Positions 11,582 to 22,889 of a stretch of 64,000 nt of DNA are shown here, one piece after another; position 1 is the stretch's first letter; each line of letters begins with the position of its first letter. The notes beneath the pieces are model-generated. The model did not search any database. It saw nothing but the letters and a program-made list of their open reading frames with translations, and was not told the DNA's origin. The stretch covers positions 248,001-312,000 of the forward strand of contig ML664176.1 of NCBI GenBank assembly GCA_007570785.1. Direction: 5' to 3'. The stretch comes from Antilocapra americana. Lineage: Eukaryota; Chordata; Mammalia; Artiodactyla; Antilocapridae. The translations under genes and the position numbers were made by a program.

Positions 11582-11703
11582 GGAGGAAGAAATGGCACCC
11601 ACTCCAGTATTCTTGCCTGGAAAATACCATGGACAGAAGAGCCTGGCAGGCTACTGTCCATAGAGTCATAGAGAGTCAGACATGACTGAGCGACTGAGCA
11701 CTA
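11582..11703 (+). mobile_element. Bov-A SINE, truncated
   Basis: It begins gaggaagaaatggcacccac and runs through attcttgcctggaaaatacc to gacatgactgagcgactgag. The tRNA-derived head is absent. Confidence 0.9.
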
Positions 11704-12837
11704 GTAATTAGATTAGGGAGCTATCCCCACTTGAGTGGGTGTTGAAGGCATTTCCAAAGTGGAACAAAAGATTTGCTTTTCACTCTCTTTTTCAGACAAC
11801 AAAGTCACATTTAATGAAATTAAAAATTAAAGACAAAATTTCTGACTTGAGCCTCCTTCCTCCATTAACTACAGGTTGAAACACCCTAGGAACATATCTA
11901 ATTCCTTTCTTCCCAGCTATCCTTTACCTTGAGGACTAAGTCAGCAAGGTGAGGTTTTGAAGCTATGTGGGGTTTCCTGCAAAAACCTGGCATAGGTTTC
12001 ACAGAGCAGAGTTTTGCTTCTACAAAGGAAGAGCAGGAAGAACAGGAAAAGTGTCAATCTATACAAAATAATGATGCTGTACGCATAGGCATTATGCTGG
12101 ATATTAGGTGGACATCTCTGTCCTCACATGTAGGTTTGAATTTAATTGACATGGAAAAAAATGTTTTGAAGTTCAGTCCCTTATCTCAACTCTATCTAGC
12201 ATTCTTCAGCGCTCAGCTGTTCCCACTCTTGAATCAATATCTCCTTCCTTAACACCCCTATCAGCATGTACTGCCAGTTCTTCCCTATCACTCAGTATCA
12301 AATGTTGGTCCCACCTTCTTGTTCCAGTGAAATGGCAGACTGCACTAACACAGCCCCCAGTCTCCTCCCTCTAAACATGTATAGAAATGCTGGAGGATAT
12401 GGAGCAAAAACTTTTGAAAGCAAACCAAACAGGAAAGAAAAACTGAGAAGGCAAAAGCAGAGACGAGGAGAAATCCTCAGGTAACAGAAATGAGAAAAAT
12501 GCACAGCCAGAGTTGCCATCTTGGAATCTGTAAACTGATGCCCCAGCGGCCCAGTCGGGTGTTGGGTCTATACATATTGTCTCAAGCGGTGAGAAGCTGG
12601 GGTTCAACTGCCCACTTGGTTACAGGAAGGGAAGAATGGGGCCCGAGCAAGAAGGGGAGCTAGAAGTGACAAGGCCATATGAAGTCAGGATCCTAGAAGG
12701 CGTATTTGGGCAGGCAGGGTACAGAGTCTGAACTTACGTTATCCACCCAAAAGGAAACCTCAGTGCAGTAATTAAAACAACTGGCTGCTGTCATTGTCAT
12801 CGACAATGTCAATAACATGGCCATTGTTAGCACGATT
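11704..12837. other. Unassigned sequence
   Basis: No repeat or gene recognised. Overlapping short frames on both strands at 12266-12607 look like chance openings. Confidence 0.4.
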
Positions 12838-13425
12838 TAGGTGCTAAGTCATGTTTGACTCTTTGCGACCCCATGAACTTCAGCATGCCAGGCTCCCCTA
12901 TCCTCCACTATCTTTTAGAGTTTGCTCAAATTCACATCCATTGGTCAGTGATGCTATCTAGCCATCTCATCCTCTACCACCTCCCTCCCTTTTGCCTTCA
13001 ATCTGTCCCAGCATTAGGATCTTTTTCAATGAGTAGGCTCTTCACATCAGGTGGCCAAAGTATTGGAGCTTCAGTATCAGACTTTCCAATGAATATTTAT
13101 GGTTGATTTCCTTTAGGGTTGACAGGTTTGATCTCCCTGCTGTCCAAGGGACTCTCAAAAGTCTTCTCTAGCACCATACTTTGAAAGCATCAATTCTTCA
13201 GTGCTCAGCCTTCTTTATGGTCCAATTCTCACATCATCCCTGACTAGTGGAAAAGCCACAGCTTTGATTATACGGATTTTTGTTGGCACAGTGATGTCTC
13301 TGCTTTTTAATATGCTATCTAGGTTTGTCATAGCTATTCTTCCAAGGAGCAAGTGTCTTTTAATTTCATGGCTGCAGTCACCATCCATAGTGATTTTGGA
13401 GCCTAAGAAAATAAAATCTATCATT
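12838..13425 (-). mobile_element. BovB 3' end, antisense
   Basis: The plus strand starts with the reverse complement of the BovB terminus (ctaagtcatgtttgactctt) and extends about 590 bp into the antisense reading frame. Minus-strand frame 13215-13424 keeps a readable piece of the C-terminal region. It is more diverged than the copy at 1400-3590. Confidence 0.9.
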
Positions 13426-13840
13426 GTGGACCAATAAAACCACTGAGATGCCCATCATAAGAAAATGCAAGCCTACTCTGTAGAAACATTTCACAACTCA
13501 AGGAGCATGGGACATCCCCAAAATGGGAAAAATCCCTTGCTAAAAGTAAGCCTGCAATTCAAAGAAAACAAAATTATATATCACAATAGGAAATAATCCT
13601 TTAAAAGAGACAGTAAACAGACAGGTAGAACAAAAAGGGAAACTAATATTCTAAGAATTTAATAGGACAATCTGAAGCAGGCAATAAAAATAAGTATATT
13701 CAAAATGATTAATGACATAAAAGAAAGATTCGAAGCCATAACATTAGAACAAGACATCAGAAATAGCTTTGACTAAGTCATGTTACACGTCTGAAAAAAA
13801 ACAAAAACAGAATTATTGAAACTGAAAACTAGATAAATGG

Positions 13841-14295
13841 CAGGTTAGTTTCCTAGGACTACCATAAAAAAGTACCACAAACTGTGTGGCTTGGAAAAAC
13901 AGAAATGTATAGTCTCACAGTTCTAGGGGCTATAAGTCTGAAATCAATCATTCTCCCTCTGAAACCTGTAGAGGAAAGATGAATCCTTGCTTGCCTCTTC
14001 CAATTTTGGATAGTCCCCAGATGTCCCTTGGCTGGTGACAGCACAACTCCAATCTCACACAATATATTCCACATGTCTCAGCACACAGTGCTCCCTCTGG
14101 GCATGTCTCTGTGTCCAAATCTATTCCCCCTTTTTTATGGACACCAGTCAGATTGGATTAGGGTCAATCTTAGTGACTTCATTTTAACTTGATTACCTCC
14201 TTTGAGACCCTATTTCCAAATAAGGTCATATTCTAAAGTACTGGCAGTTAGGACTTCAATGATTCTTGCTTGGAGAACACAATTCAACTCATAAC
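13841..14295 (+). mobile_element. Old interspersed repeat inserted in L1M, family not named
   Basis: A roughly 455-bp unit from agtttcctaggactaccata to caattcaactcataac, a pattern I know as dispersed through placental genomes but will not name from memory. It splits the L1M, and aaatgg occurs at both edges (13835-13840 and 14296-14301), as expected of a short target duplication. Confidence 0.6.
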
Positions 14296-14410
14296 AAATG
14301 GGTTTAACATTAGATCAGATATAACAGAATGGAATTAATGAAAGAAAAGATAAATCAGAAAATGATCCAGAATGCAATATAAAAAAGAGTAGAAAATCTA
14401 GAAGAGAAGT

Positions 14411-14437
14411 TCAGGGCTTCCCCGGTGGTTCAGTGAA
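14411..14437 (+). mobile_element. Tiny Bov-tA head fragment
   Basis: Only gggcttccccggtggttcag, about 25 bases of the SINE head, remains within the L1M. It could be chance, but the match to the head is close. Confidence 0.45.
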
Positions 14438-14900
14438 ACTACTGGAGAGAAGTCTAAAGAAAGTGAAATTTAAATGGATTGGATTGGCCAATAAACAGAG
14501 ATATTCTTAAATTTTTAATAACTTACGTATATGCTATTTGAAAGAGACATGCATGAAATAGAATGACATATAAGGTTGACACCAATCAAATACTAATCCA
14601 AAGAAAGTTTAAAAACACTAAGATCAGAAAAAATTTAAGACGGGATAAAAACCTTACTAGGAGTTATAAGGGTCATTAGCGTATGAGAAATAAAAGTACC
14701 AGTTAATTCAAGAAAATATAACAATCATGAGATTGACTAACCAAACAACATGGCCTCAAACTACAGAAAGAAAAAAAACTAAGCAAATCATAAGAAGAAA
14801 TTGATAAATTCCCCATTATGCTCCATTCTTAAACACTATTAGACTTTTAAGTCTGCTAGGTCTAGTTGGTGTGCATACATTTCATCTCCATAACTAAACC

Positions 14901-15639
14901 CTAAAATCCCTGAAGTCTTCTGCCATGTCCCCTAGCATATAAAAGACACTTCCCCACGCCTCAAAGTAATCATACATAACCCCTTCTCAAATAATGGATG
15001 AAAGGCTAAGTGCTGTAACAAGCACAAAGCACAAAAAGTGTATGCTAATAATTTATAACTAACAGTAAATACTTATTTAACAAACAGAGTGAACTAGTAG
15101 TAGAATAAGTAATGAAGATTTAAAACAGTGGCTTGAAAAGAGAGCAAATGTCTTATTTCACTACACTTATTTTAGAGCATTTATGAGAAACCAGGTCCAG
15201 GCTGAATTATAAAATTTCTGTATTAATCAGAGGATCACTTATCTTCCTTCTAAATGAGGGGGGTGGAAATTAAACCTGGAAAAATTAAAGAGCCATAAAC
15301 AGAATTTGCATTTAATGGACACAAGACATTAGCAATCACGCTACCCCCTAGTGGCAGAGCGAGGCGACCCCAAGAGTTTATATCTGACAGGTCATTTTCC
15401 GAACAAAAACACAGAGCTACAGACCACAGAGTTGAGAGAGACGTGTTCAATTGATGTCTACTGTTATTGTCGTCATTATCACCATCATTTTCATTAGACT
15501 CAGCCTATAGCTAAATGCTCTTGCTACGGCCAGCAATTTCCAGGCTATCAGCTGTGGCCAGGGCTACAAGGTCACGTCACATAGAAAGGGTGATTCATAT
15601 TCAGGGAACAGCTTTTGGCCCCTTTTTTCAGTGGTGGCA
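14901..15639. other. Unassigned sequence with one CTCF-like site
   Basis: No repeat or coding sequence recognised. The block is unusually repeat-poor between two L1-rich stretches. Confidence 0.4.
15342..15357 (-). promoter_or_regulatory. CTCF-like binding motif
   Basis: taccccctagtggcag matches the reverse complement of the CTCF core (CCCCCT[A/G]GTGGC). CTCF is a zinc-finger architectural protein. Occupancy cannot be judged from sequence. Confidence 0.45.
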
Positions 15640-16763
15640 GTATTAAATACCAGGAAAACAATCCAATCAAAAGGTGGACAGAAGACTTCAATGGACATTC
15701 TTCAAAGAAGACATACAGATGGCTAATAAACACATGAAAAGACGCTCAGTATTGCTCATTATTAGAGAAATGCAAATCAAAACAATGAAATATCACCTCA
15801 CACTGGTCAGAATGGCCATCATCAAAAAGTCTGCAAACAATAAACGTTGGAGAGGGTATAGAGAAAAGAGAACCCTCTTGCACTGTTGGTGGGGATGTAA
15901 ATTGATACAGACACTATGGAGATTCCTGTAAAAACTAGGAATAAAACTACCATATCATCCAACAACCCCACTATGGGGCATATATCCTGAGGAAACCATA
16001 ACTGAAAAAGACACATATACCCCAATGTTCACTGCAGCACTATTTATAATAGCTAGGAAACAGAAGCAACCTAGATGTCCATTGACAGGTGAATGGGTAA
16101 AGTTACAGTACATATACAGAGTGGAATATTACTCAGCTATAAAAAGGAACACATTTGAGTCAGTCCTAATGAGGTGGATGAACCTAGAGCCTCTTATATA
16201 GAGTGAAGTAAGTCAGAAAGAGAAAGACAAATATCATATATTGATACATATATATATATATATGGAATCTAGCTGGAGGAGGAAATAGCAACTTACTCCA
16301 GGATTCTTGCCTGGAAAATCCCAAGGATAGAGGAGCCTGGTGGGCAACAGTGCATGGAACTGCAAAGGATCAGACATGGCTGAACAAATGAACATGCATG
16401 GAATCTAGAAAGATGGTACTGATGATCCTATTTGCAGGATGGCAAAAGAGATGCAGACATAGAGAACAGACTTGTGCACACACTGAGGGAAGGAGAGGGT
16501 GGGACAGATAGAGAGAGTGGCATGGAAATATATACATTACTATATGTAAAACAGATATCCTGGTGGGAAATTGCTTTACAATGCAGGGAGCTCAAACCTG
16601 GTGCTCTGTGACAACCTAGAGGTGTGGGATGGGGTGGGCAGTGGGAGGGAGGTTCCAGAAGGAGGGGACATATGTATGCCTATGACTGGTTCATGCTTAT
16701 GTATGGCAGAAACCAACACAGTATTGTAAAGAAATTGTCCTCCAATTAAAAGTAAATAAATTT
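15640..16763 (+). mobile_element. Ruminant L1, 3' part of ORF2 and 3' UTR, with nested SINE
   Basis: It begins in the ORF2 C-terminal region (ggtggacagaagacttcaatgg; aacccactatgg-like segments) and has an open fragment at 15674-15931. It runs through the usual aatattactcagctataaaa and 3' UTR to an A-rich end at about 16763. A (TA)n run lies near 16251-16262. The copy is 5'-truncated and inactive, and is split by a Bov-A SINE at 16273-16397. Confidence 0.9.
16273..16397 (+). mobile_element. Bov-A SINE nested in L1
   Basis: The Bov-A module runs from ctggaggaggaaatagcaac to gctgaacaaatgaaca. It is flanked by an exact 11-bp duplication atggaatctag at 16262-16272 and 16398-16408. Confidence 0.95.
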
Positions 16764-16779
16764 AAAAAATAAACAAACC

Positions 16780-17295
16780 GACATGGAAGCAACCTAGATG
16801 CCCATCAACTGACGAATGGATAAGAAAGCTGTGGTACATATACACAATGGAATATTACTCAGCATTAAAAAAAAATTCAATTGAATCAATTCTACTCAGA
16901 TGGACGGAACTGGAGCCCATTATCCAGAGTGAAGTAAGCCAGAAGCAAAAACAACAATACAGTATATTAACACATATATATGGAATTTAGAAAGACAGTA
17001 ACGAGAACCCAACATGCAAGACAGCAAAAGGAACGCAGATGTATAGAACAGACTCGTGGACTCTGTGGATGAGGGAAAGGGTGGGATGATATGGGAGAAT
17101 GGCATTGAAACATGTTAATTATCATATGTCTAATCAATTGCCAGCCCAGGGTTGATTCTCGGGGCTGGTGCATCGAGATTTCCTGGGGAGGAAGGAGGAG
17201 GGAGAGGGGAGGGAGGGGTTTCTGGAGGGGGAGCATATGTAAACCCATGGTGATATCATGACATTGTATGGCAAAAACAATAAAAGGGAGAAAAA
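16780..17295 (+). mobile_element. Second ruminant L1 3' end, inserted into the tail of the first
   Basis: It starts gacatggaagcaacctagat, re-enters the same ORF2 3' region as the preceding L1 (aatattactcagcattaaaa) and has a different 3' UTR ending ggcaaaaacaataaaaggg plus an A-run. The host tail sequence aaaaaataaacaaacc occurs at 16764-16779 and again ending at 17308, consistent with target duplication. Confidence 0.9.
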
Positions 17296-17308
17296 AAATA
17301 AACAAACC

Positions 17309-18175
17309 ACACATACAAAAAAATAGGTATGAGTGTAACCATCAGACACTTGGAGACTTCTTGGCCTTTATCGTATATCATGCCAAAGTAGTTCTTTGAA
17401 GATCAGTAATGTGAAGTTCTGTTCTGAATAACACTAAGGGTATCCATCATGGTATAGAATACCATTTTCATATGGCCCTAAACTAAAAGAAATGGAGGAA
17501 GACAAACGTTTCAGTTATAACTCAATAGGCCCCATCACAGGTGTATGTATGCCCCACAGAAAGTTTATTAAATTCATGTCCAGAAATGAGTTAAAGCCCC
17601 TAATTGCCAAAAGATTCTTTTATAGTAAACGCCATAACCTCTAGAAAGGGGGCAGCAATTTTACCATTTCTTACTTTCATGAGGCTCCAAACTCAAATTT
17701 GTTGAAAAAGTCTAGCATGTGGTTTCCATTAAGCTTCTATCTAAACCCAATTCCCCAGTTCAGGTTTTGCACAATGTACTTAACAGAAAAGCAGTGTTAG
17801 AATCCCTGTCCTCCACATGAAATAATACACTCTGTAACTTGAGTCATTTCCCTTAGGCGCTAGGTCATTTTAGTTGTGTGTCTTTTAGACTAGTCAGGTG
17901 GAATGCTTAACTAACAGTATTAAATATTTTCATGAGTTACGACTAATCAGTGGCAAAGGAGCTGGAGCTGGAGACAAAGAAGGAATGTGAGCAATGGCAA
18001 TTTGAAGGTGACCGGGCAGTCTGAAAGGCAATAGTCCAAGTATCCTGCTTTAAACGTTTAATGTGTGCACTTCACACAAAAGCTAAACACAAATCCAGCC
18101 AACTTGCCTATTTGGTTGTTTTTAAGAACACTGTTAAAATGAACTTATTTACAAAACAGAAACAGACATAGAAAG
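17309..18175. other. Unassigned sequence
   Basis: No repeat or coding sequence recognised across about 870 bp. Confidence 0.4.
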
Positions 18176-18675
18176 CACACTTTTGGTTAGGGGGTAAGGT
18201 GGGGAGAGACAAATTGGGAGATTGGGGTTGATATATACACACTATATACAAAACGGACGAAAAATAAAGAGCTTCCCTAGCGGCTCAGTGGTAGAGAAGC
18301 CACCTGCTAATGCAGGAGACGTGGGTTCAATCCCTGGGCCAGGAAGATCTCCTGGAGAGGGAAAGGGCAACCTGCACCAGTACTCCTGACTGGAAAATAG
18401 GAAGGATAGAGGAGCCTGATGGGCTACTGTTCATTGGGTCGCAAAGAGCTGGATGCAACTTTGTGACTAAACGACAACAAAGTAAGGACCTACTGTATAG
18501 CACAGGGAACTCTATCCAACACTCTGCAACAACCCATCTAGATAAAGAATCTAAAAAAAAGAGTGGATATATGCATGTGTGTGGCTGATTCACTTGGCTG
18601 TGCACCTGCAGCTAACACAACAATGTAAATCAATTACACTCCAATAAAGGTTCTTAAAATAAAAAAATAAATAAA
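18176..18675 (+). mobile_element. Ruminant L1 3' end split by a Bov-tA SINE
   Basis: The left part (gttagggggtaaggtgggga) and the right part (taaggacctactgtatagca; ttacactccaataaaggttc) join into the usual L1 3' UTR once the SINE is removed. It ends in an A-rich tail at about 18675. Confidence 0.9.
18270..18472 (+). mobile_element. Bov-tA SINE nested in L1
   Basis: Full head (agcttccctagcggctcagt), B box ggttcaatccctgg, Bov-A module and a degraded end gactaaacgacaac. Imperfect duplication acgaaaaataaag / acgacaacaaag at the edges. Confidence 0.9.
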
Positions 18676-18709
18676 TAAAAACAAAAACATTGTTGACTGT
18701 GAAAACCAC

Positions 18710-19615
18710 AACTGGCTACCATTTCAAACCCACCAGAATGGCTAAATTGGAAAGAAATGTACAAGGTTGGCAAGGACATGTAGCATCTGGAACACTGTTC
18801 CACACTGTTTGGGGGACTGTAAAATTGTGGAGAATCATACGGCAGTCTCTTACACAGTAAAACCTATATCCACCCTATGGATGCAGCCCACTACTATGTA
18901 CTTACTTAACGTAAGTGAAAGTGTAGTTCCACAAAAAAGATTTGTACATGAAGAGCAGCAGTTTTAAATTTTGACAAAATTCAATTTATTTGTTGTTTAT
19001 TTTACAATACACACATTTGGTATCTTACCTAGGAAAATTTGCCTATCTTTGGGTTGTGAAGATTTCATTTTCTTGTAGAAGCTTTATAGTTTAGCTTTCA
19101 TAGATAGGTCATGATCCATTTTCAGTTAACAAAAAAGATGTGTACATAAAAGTTCAGTGCAGCTTTATTCATAATGGCCCCAAACTAGGAACTACCAGGT
19201 GTCCATCAACAAGAGGATGGAAAAACACAATGTGGCATATGTATCCATACAGCAACAACAAGGAATGAGCAATTGATACATATAAACCTAAATTAATCTC
19301 AAAAACATTATGTTGAGTTTAAAAAAAAAAAGCTGACAAACAAAAAGTATGCTGTTTGTTTCTATTTATATGAAGCTCAACAATAATCACATCTAATTGA
19401 AGGCACAGAAGCCAGAACAATGGTTGCCTGTGTTTAAGATTCAGAGGATGCTGAGTGAAATAGGGAAAAGTGGAACTTTCTTGGGGAGATGAAAATGTCC
19501 CGTAATTTGTTCTGAGTGACACAGAAACTGAACCTCCAAAAGTTCTCAAATTGTGTACATTTAGGAGTTGCACGTTTTACTGTATACATATTTTATCTCA
19601 TTAAAAAATTGCTGA
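18710..19615 (+). mobile_element. Old L1 (L1M-type) 3' end, interrupted
   Basis: It contains ORF2-end and 3' UTR patterns of an old L1 (gttggcaaggacatgtagca; gcagctttattcataatggc; gtccatcaacaagaggatgg; tctatttatatgaagctcaa). It is split at 18950-19128 by an inserted antisense L1 fragment. Confidence 0.75.
18950..19128 (-). mobile_element. Antisense L1 internal fragment with target duplication but no poly(A)
   Basis: The 179-bp insert reads as antisense old L1 (aaattttgacaaaattcaat; tagaagctttatagtttagc; catgatccattttcagtt). It is bounded by 19-bp repeats acaaaaaagatttgtacat (18931-18949) and acaaaaaagatgtgtacat (19129-19147), which differ at one base. No poly(A)/poly(T) run lies at either junction. 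Confidence 0.7.
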
Positions 19616-21179
19616 TTTCAATGCTGATATGCTGGTATTTGCCCTGATGAACTGAAAATCCACTTGAGAACACTTCCCAAGGCACAAGGCTACTTTCCTG
19701 GAAACAAAGTGAAAGTCAAGTCCTTGCATAGTGTTGTCAGAGAGAGAAGCTCTAAGGCAGAAAAACCAGGGCAGAGCAACTTGTTTGGCTTCTAATACTG
19801 AAAAACTTCACTAATGACAGGTTCCTGAACTTCTGCTGCTTTCATCCCTAGGAACAGCTGAGTGACAATAAACAGGATCCATTTTTTTTATATTAACTTA
19901 AAACTAAATAGTTTTATTTTCAAAACAGGAACATGCAGCAGAATCTCAGATTTCATTTTGAATTCAGCATACCCGTTTCATCCATTATTCATCCATACTG
20001 CACTTTCTTGGTTTATGATTTTACTAAATTTCTTCATTTGAATTATGGCCTTGTGGTCAACAGTGGGCGATATATTATTCTTATATAATTTTTAAATACA
20101 AAGGCAAATGGCACGGAACAATTAGAATCGATGGCTTGAGAGTCTGGCTCTCGGATGTCATAGGCAAACACTATGCTCTTGATTTTAACCTATGGGTTCC
20201 ACTTCATGTGGGTTGTATTTTTCATACATCAGAGGTTTTTATAAATTTACTATTCAATCCAGCAGCCCTACTTTGTTCGCAAAATATAAGCAAAACAAAT
20301 ATGTCAGGGTAATGATGCCAGGACTCTCCCTTATTGAAAAAAGCAGTTTATTAATACCTTATTGCTACAAGCTAGATCTTATTATCATCTTGGGTCATTT
20401 AGAATCTTATTAGGTATTCTGCTGGTGGATGAATAATCCTGTGATAAATTCTTTGCCATGTCCTTCACAGTTGTCATAGCAGGATCATAAACAGCATTTA
20501 TAACAATCTAGCCTAGAGGAAGCGGCTGACAATGGTCTGCTTAGCATGCAGGAAATATTCAGATCGGCTGTGTCTGGTTAGACACAAGCCCACAGAGAGA
20601 TCCCAAAGTTAAATGTAGCATGGGTTTCTCTGAAGATTCCCCTTCGAAAAATGCATGAGGTCAGGGACGTGGGGACCAAAAACACTTTGGAAGCCACAGA
20701 TAGTTTCTTCCCATCAGATCTGCTGGGCAGTAAGGTAAGGCCCAGGCACAGACCATTTTACTTCCGATAGGCTGTTTGGGTCTTCATTTGAAAGCTACAG
20801 ATCAAGTTACACTTTATTTCACACTGACCAATTCTGTGTTCTCATTTTGACTTCACATACAAAACTGAGACTCACTTGTGCTACTATTTAGTACATTTGA
20901 TGAGTTTGAAGGAAAACAACATTATGAGTGTCATTCCCAGCATAAGTCAAGTACTTGTGTTCTGTTTCCAAAATGTAGATTTGGGCACTTATAAAAACCC
21001 ATGTTTTCATACATATTAAATATGCAATTGTATGTTATATGATATATGCCTATATTTTTTCCTGTTCACATAAGGGGGACTATAGGTAGGCGAGTGCATA
21101 TCTGCTACCACTATTCTTAGAAAAATCCCTGCAAAGAGGCAAAGGAGCCAGTCCAGTATTTTTCCAGCCTCATCTTCTG
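19616..21179. other. Unassigned, mostly unique sequence
   Basis: No recognised repeat over about 1.5 kb. The block 20430-20800 is compositionally balanced and may be conserved, but has no diagnostic motif. Confidence 0.4.
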
Positions 21180-21975
21180 CTACTCCCTGCCACTTACCTC
21201 AATTAATTCATAATTCATCTCTCATTATTCTCTAGATATGTCAGCCCCTTTTTCAAGTCTGGTCTTTTATAAAAGGTGCTGTCTTTGTCCAGAATACCCT
21301 TGCTCTTTATACTCTAAATTGGATTCTCCCAGAATCAGAACCTAAAATACGCATTTGAGGGAAAAGACTTTATTTGAGAGGTGACCCCAGGCAACAAACA
21401 GAGGAGTGAGGATATGAGCCAGAGAAGAGAAGGAATTCAACGGTGAGTATAAACTGTGAGCAATCGAGGCTCCATCTACCTGGGGACCTCTGAGAGACAG
21501 GATAGAATGCACTTCAGGTTGCCTACCTACCCAAAGGGCAAAGAAGCAAGTAGTCATTGGCTGCGGGCTGCTTCTGGCAGGATTTAACTCCCCACACTAT
21601 CAGCCTGCTCCCAGCATGGGCTGAATCTGCTCTCAGACAAGTCAGGAACAGCAGGGTCAGGAACATCCTGATGGTGAATGTTCAGGGGATATGTGTAGGT
21701 CACTGACATCCTATATTTCCCAGGTCAAGTCTTCCTTATATTCTTCAAGTCTCAGTCAAAGTATTCTTTTCTCTGGGAAAGCTTCTTTGACTCCCCCAGT
21801 CTGCGTTTGATGGTTCTTCATTTGATTCTCATATCATGATGCTTAATCATGGCACTAATCAGATCATGTTATAAATGTGACTGGTGACTGTCTCTCCTTC
21901 TAAACTGTAAGCTCCTTCAGAAAAGAATTTGTTTGACTCATGTTTGGATCACCAGTATAGTCCTTGACAATATTA
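21180..21975 (+). repeat. L2 LINE 3' end, split by an unnamed insertion
   Basis: The left part (tccagaatacccttgctctt) and right part (gggaaagcttctttgactcc; ctaaactgtaagctccttca; ggatcaccagtatagtcctt) are in L2 3' order. Segment 21316-21715 interrupts it. Confidence 0.65.
21316..21715. mobile_element. Unnamed roughly 400-bp insertion in L2
   Basis: It begins near ttggattctcccagaatcag and ends near actgacatcctatatttccc. The L2 3' end resumes after it. It may be an old LTR or DNA element; I cannot identify it and see no clean target duplication. Confidence 0.35.
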
Positions 21976-22004
21976 AAACAACAACAACAACAAAAACTTA
22001 GCAG

Positions 22005-22885
22005 ATCCAAATATTTACTGAGGACCTACCATAAGTAAGACACTATTTTAGGAGCTGGGGAAAAGAACAGTGAACAATATATTCTACTTACAGGTCTTAC
22101 AATGAAAGTAGAAGTGAAAAAAAGTAGGTAAAAGCCATATAGTCAAAGTGATAGGACAAATTTTAGGTATTAGTTAATGCTATAACGAAAACAATAGAGA
22201 GGGAGGGGTAGAAAAAGACTAGTGTGAGAAGAGGTTGCTATTCTTGTGAGGCTGCTGAGAAAAGGCTTCTTTGAGAAAGTAATCTATGAACAGATATTTA
22301 AAATAACAATGAGCAGGAGTTACTGGAAAGGGAAGGAGAAACAGGTGGAACCCAAAAGACTATAGATAAGTAAATTACTTTTTATATTATAATGGTGGAT
22401 ATATGTCATTATACATTTGTCAAAACCCACAGAATGTACACGACCTAGAGTGAACCCTAACGTAAGCTATGAACTTCAGGTGATAATGATGTATTAGTGT
22501 AAGCTCATCAGTTGTAACAAATGTACCACTCTGGTGAGGACGTGGATAATGGAGATGCTGGGGGACCTGGATAATGGTGATGCTGTGTGGGCAGGATGAA
22601 TATGGAAATTTATGTACCTTTTGCTGTTTTGCTGTGAACCTTAAAACTGCTCCAAAAATACGTGAAATGATAATGAGAAGGACTCACAGTTGTGAAGGCA
22701 TGGAAGAAAGAGAGCTCCAGGTGAAGGAAACAGCATGTTCAAAGGCTTGGCAGTGGTAACAACTGTGGCATGCTAGAGGGTCAGAAAAGCTAGGAAAGCT
22801 GCACTGTGGTGAACAAAGAGGAAAAGGTGAGGGGAAGAGCTCTGTGGGGTATGCAGGGGCCAGGTCATGTAGAGATTTGCTGGTG
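22005..22885 (+). repeat. Old mammalian dispersed repeat (unnamed), interrupted
   Basis: It has the order atttactgaggacctaccat, gggaaaagaacagtgaacaa, ttctttgagaaagtaatcta, tgttcaaaggcttggcagtg, ggggccaggtcatgtagaga, also seen in weaker form at 31605-32350. It is cut by an L1M 3' end at 22375-22668 and truncated on the right by BovB. Confidence 0.5.
22375..22668 (+). mobile_element. Old L1 (L1M-type) 3' end
   Basis: A clear old L1 3' UTR pattern: taatggtggatatatgtcat, acatttgtcaaaacccacag, gtaacaaatgtaccactctg and gctgtgaaccttaaaactgc, with a degraded tail. Confidence 0.8.
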
Positions 22886-22889
22886 TTAT

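Larger units (their letters stand above)
13560..14900 (+). mobile_element. Old L1 (L1M) 5' and ORF2-start remnant, interrupted
   Basis: Segment 13600-13840 resembles the old L1 ORF1-side region (attcaaaatgattaatgaca; gaaagattcgaagccataac). Segment 14302-14860 resumes after an insertion (gggtttaacattagatcag) and then matches the ORF2 endonuclease region of old L1 (ttgaaagagacatgcatgaa; agaaaatataacaatcatga). The in-window copy at 39540-39890 has the same order uninterrupted, which supports the call. Confidence 0.65.

Noticed and set aside
16967..17314. 115-codon minus-strand frame
   Set aside because: Antisense of an L1 3' UTR purine-rich stretch.
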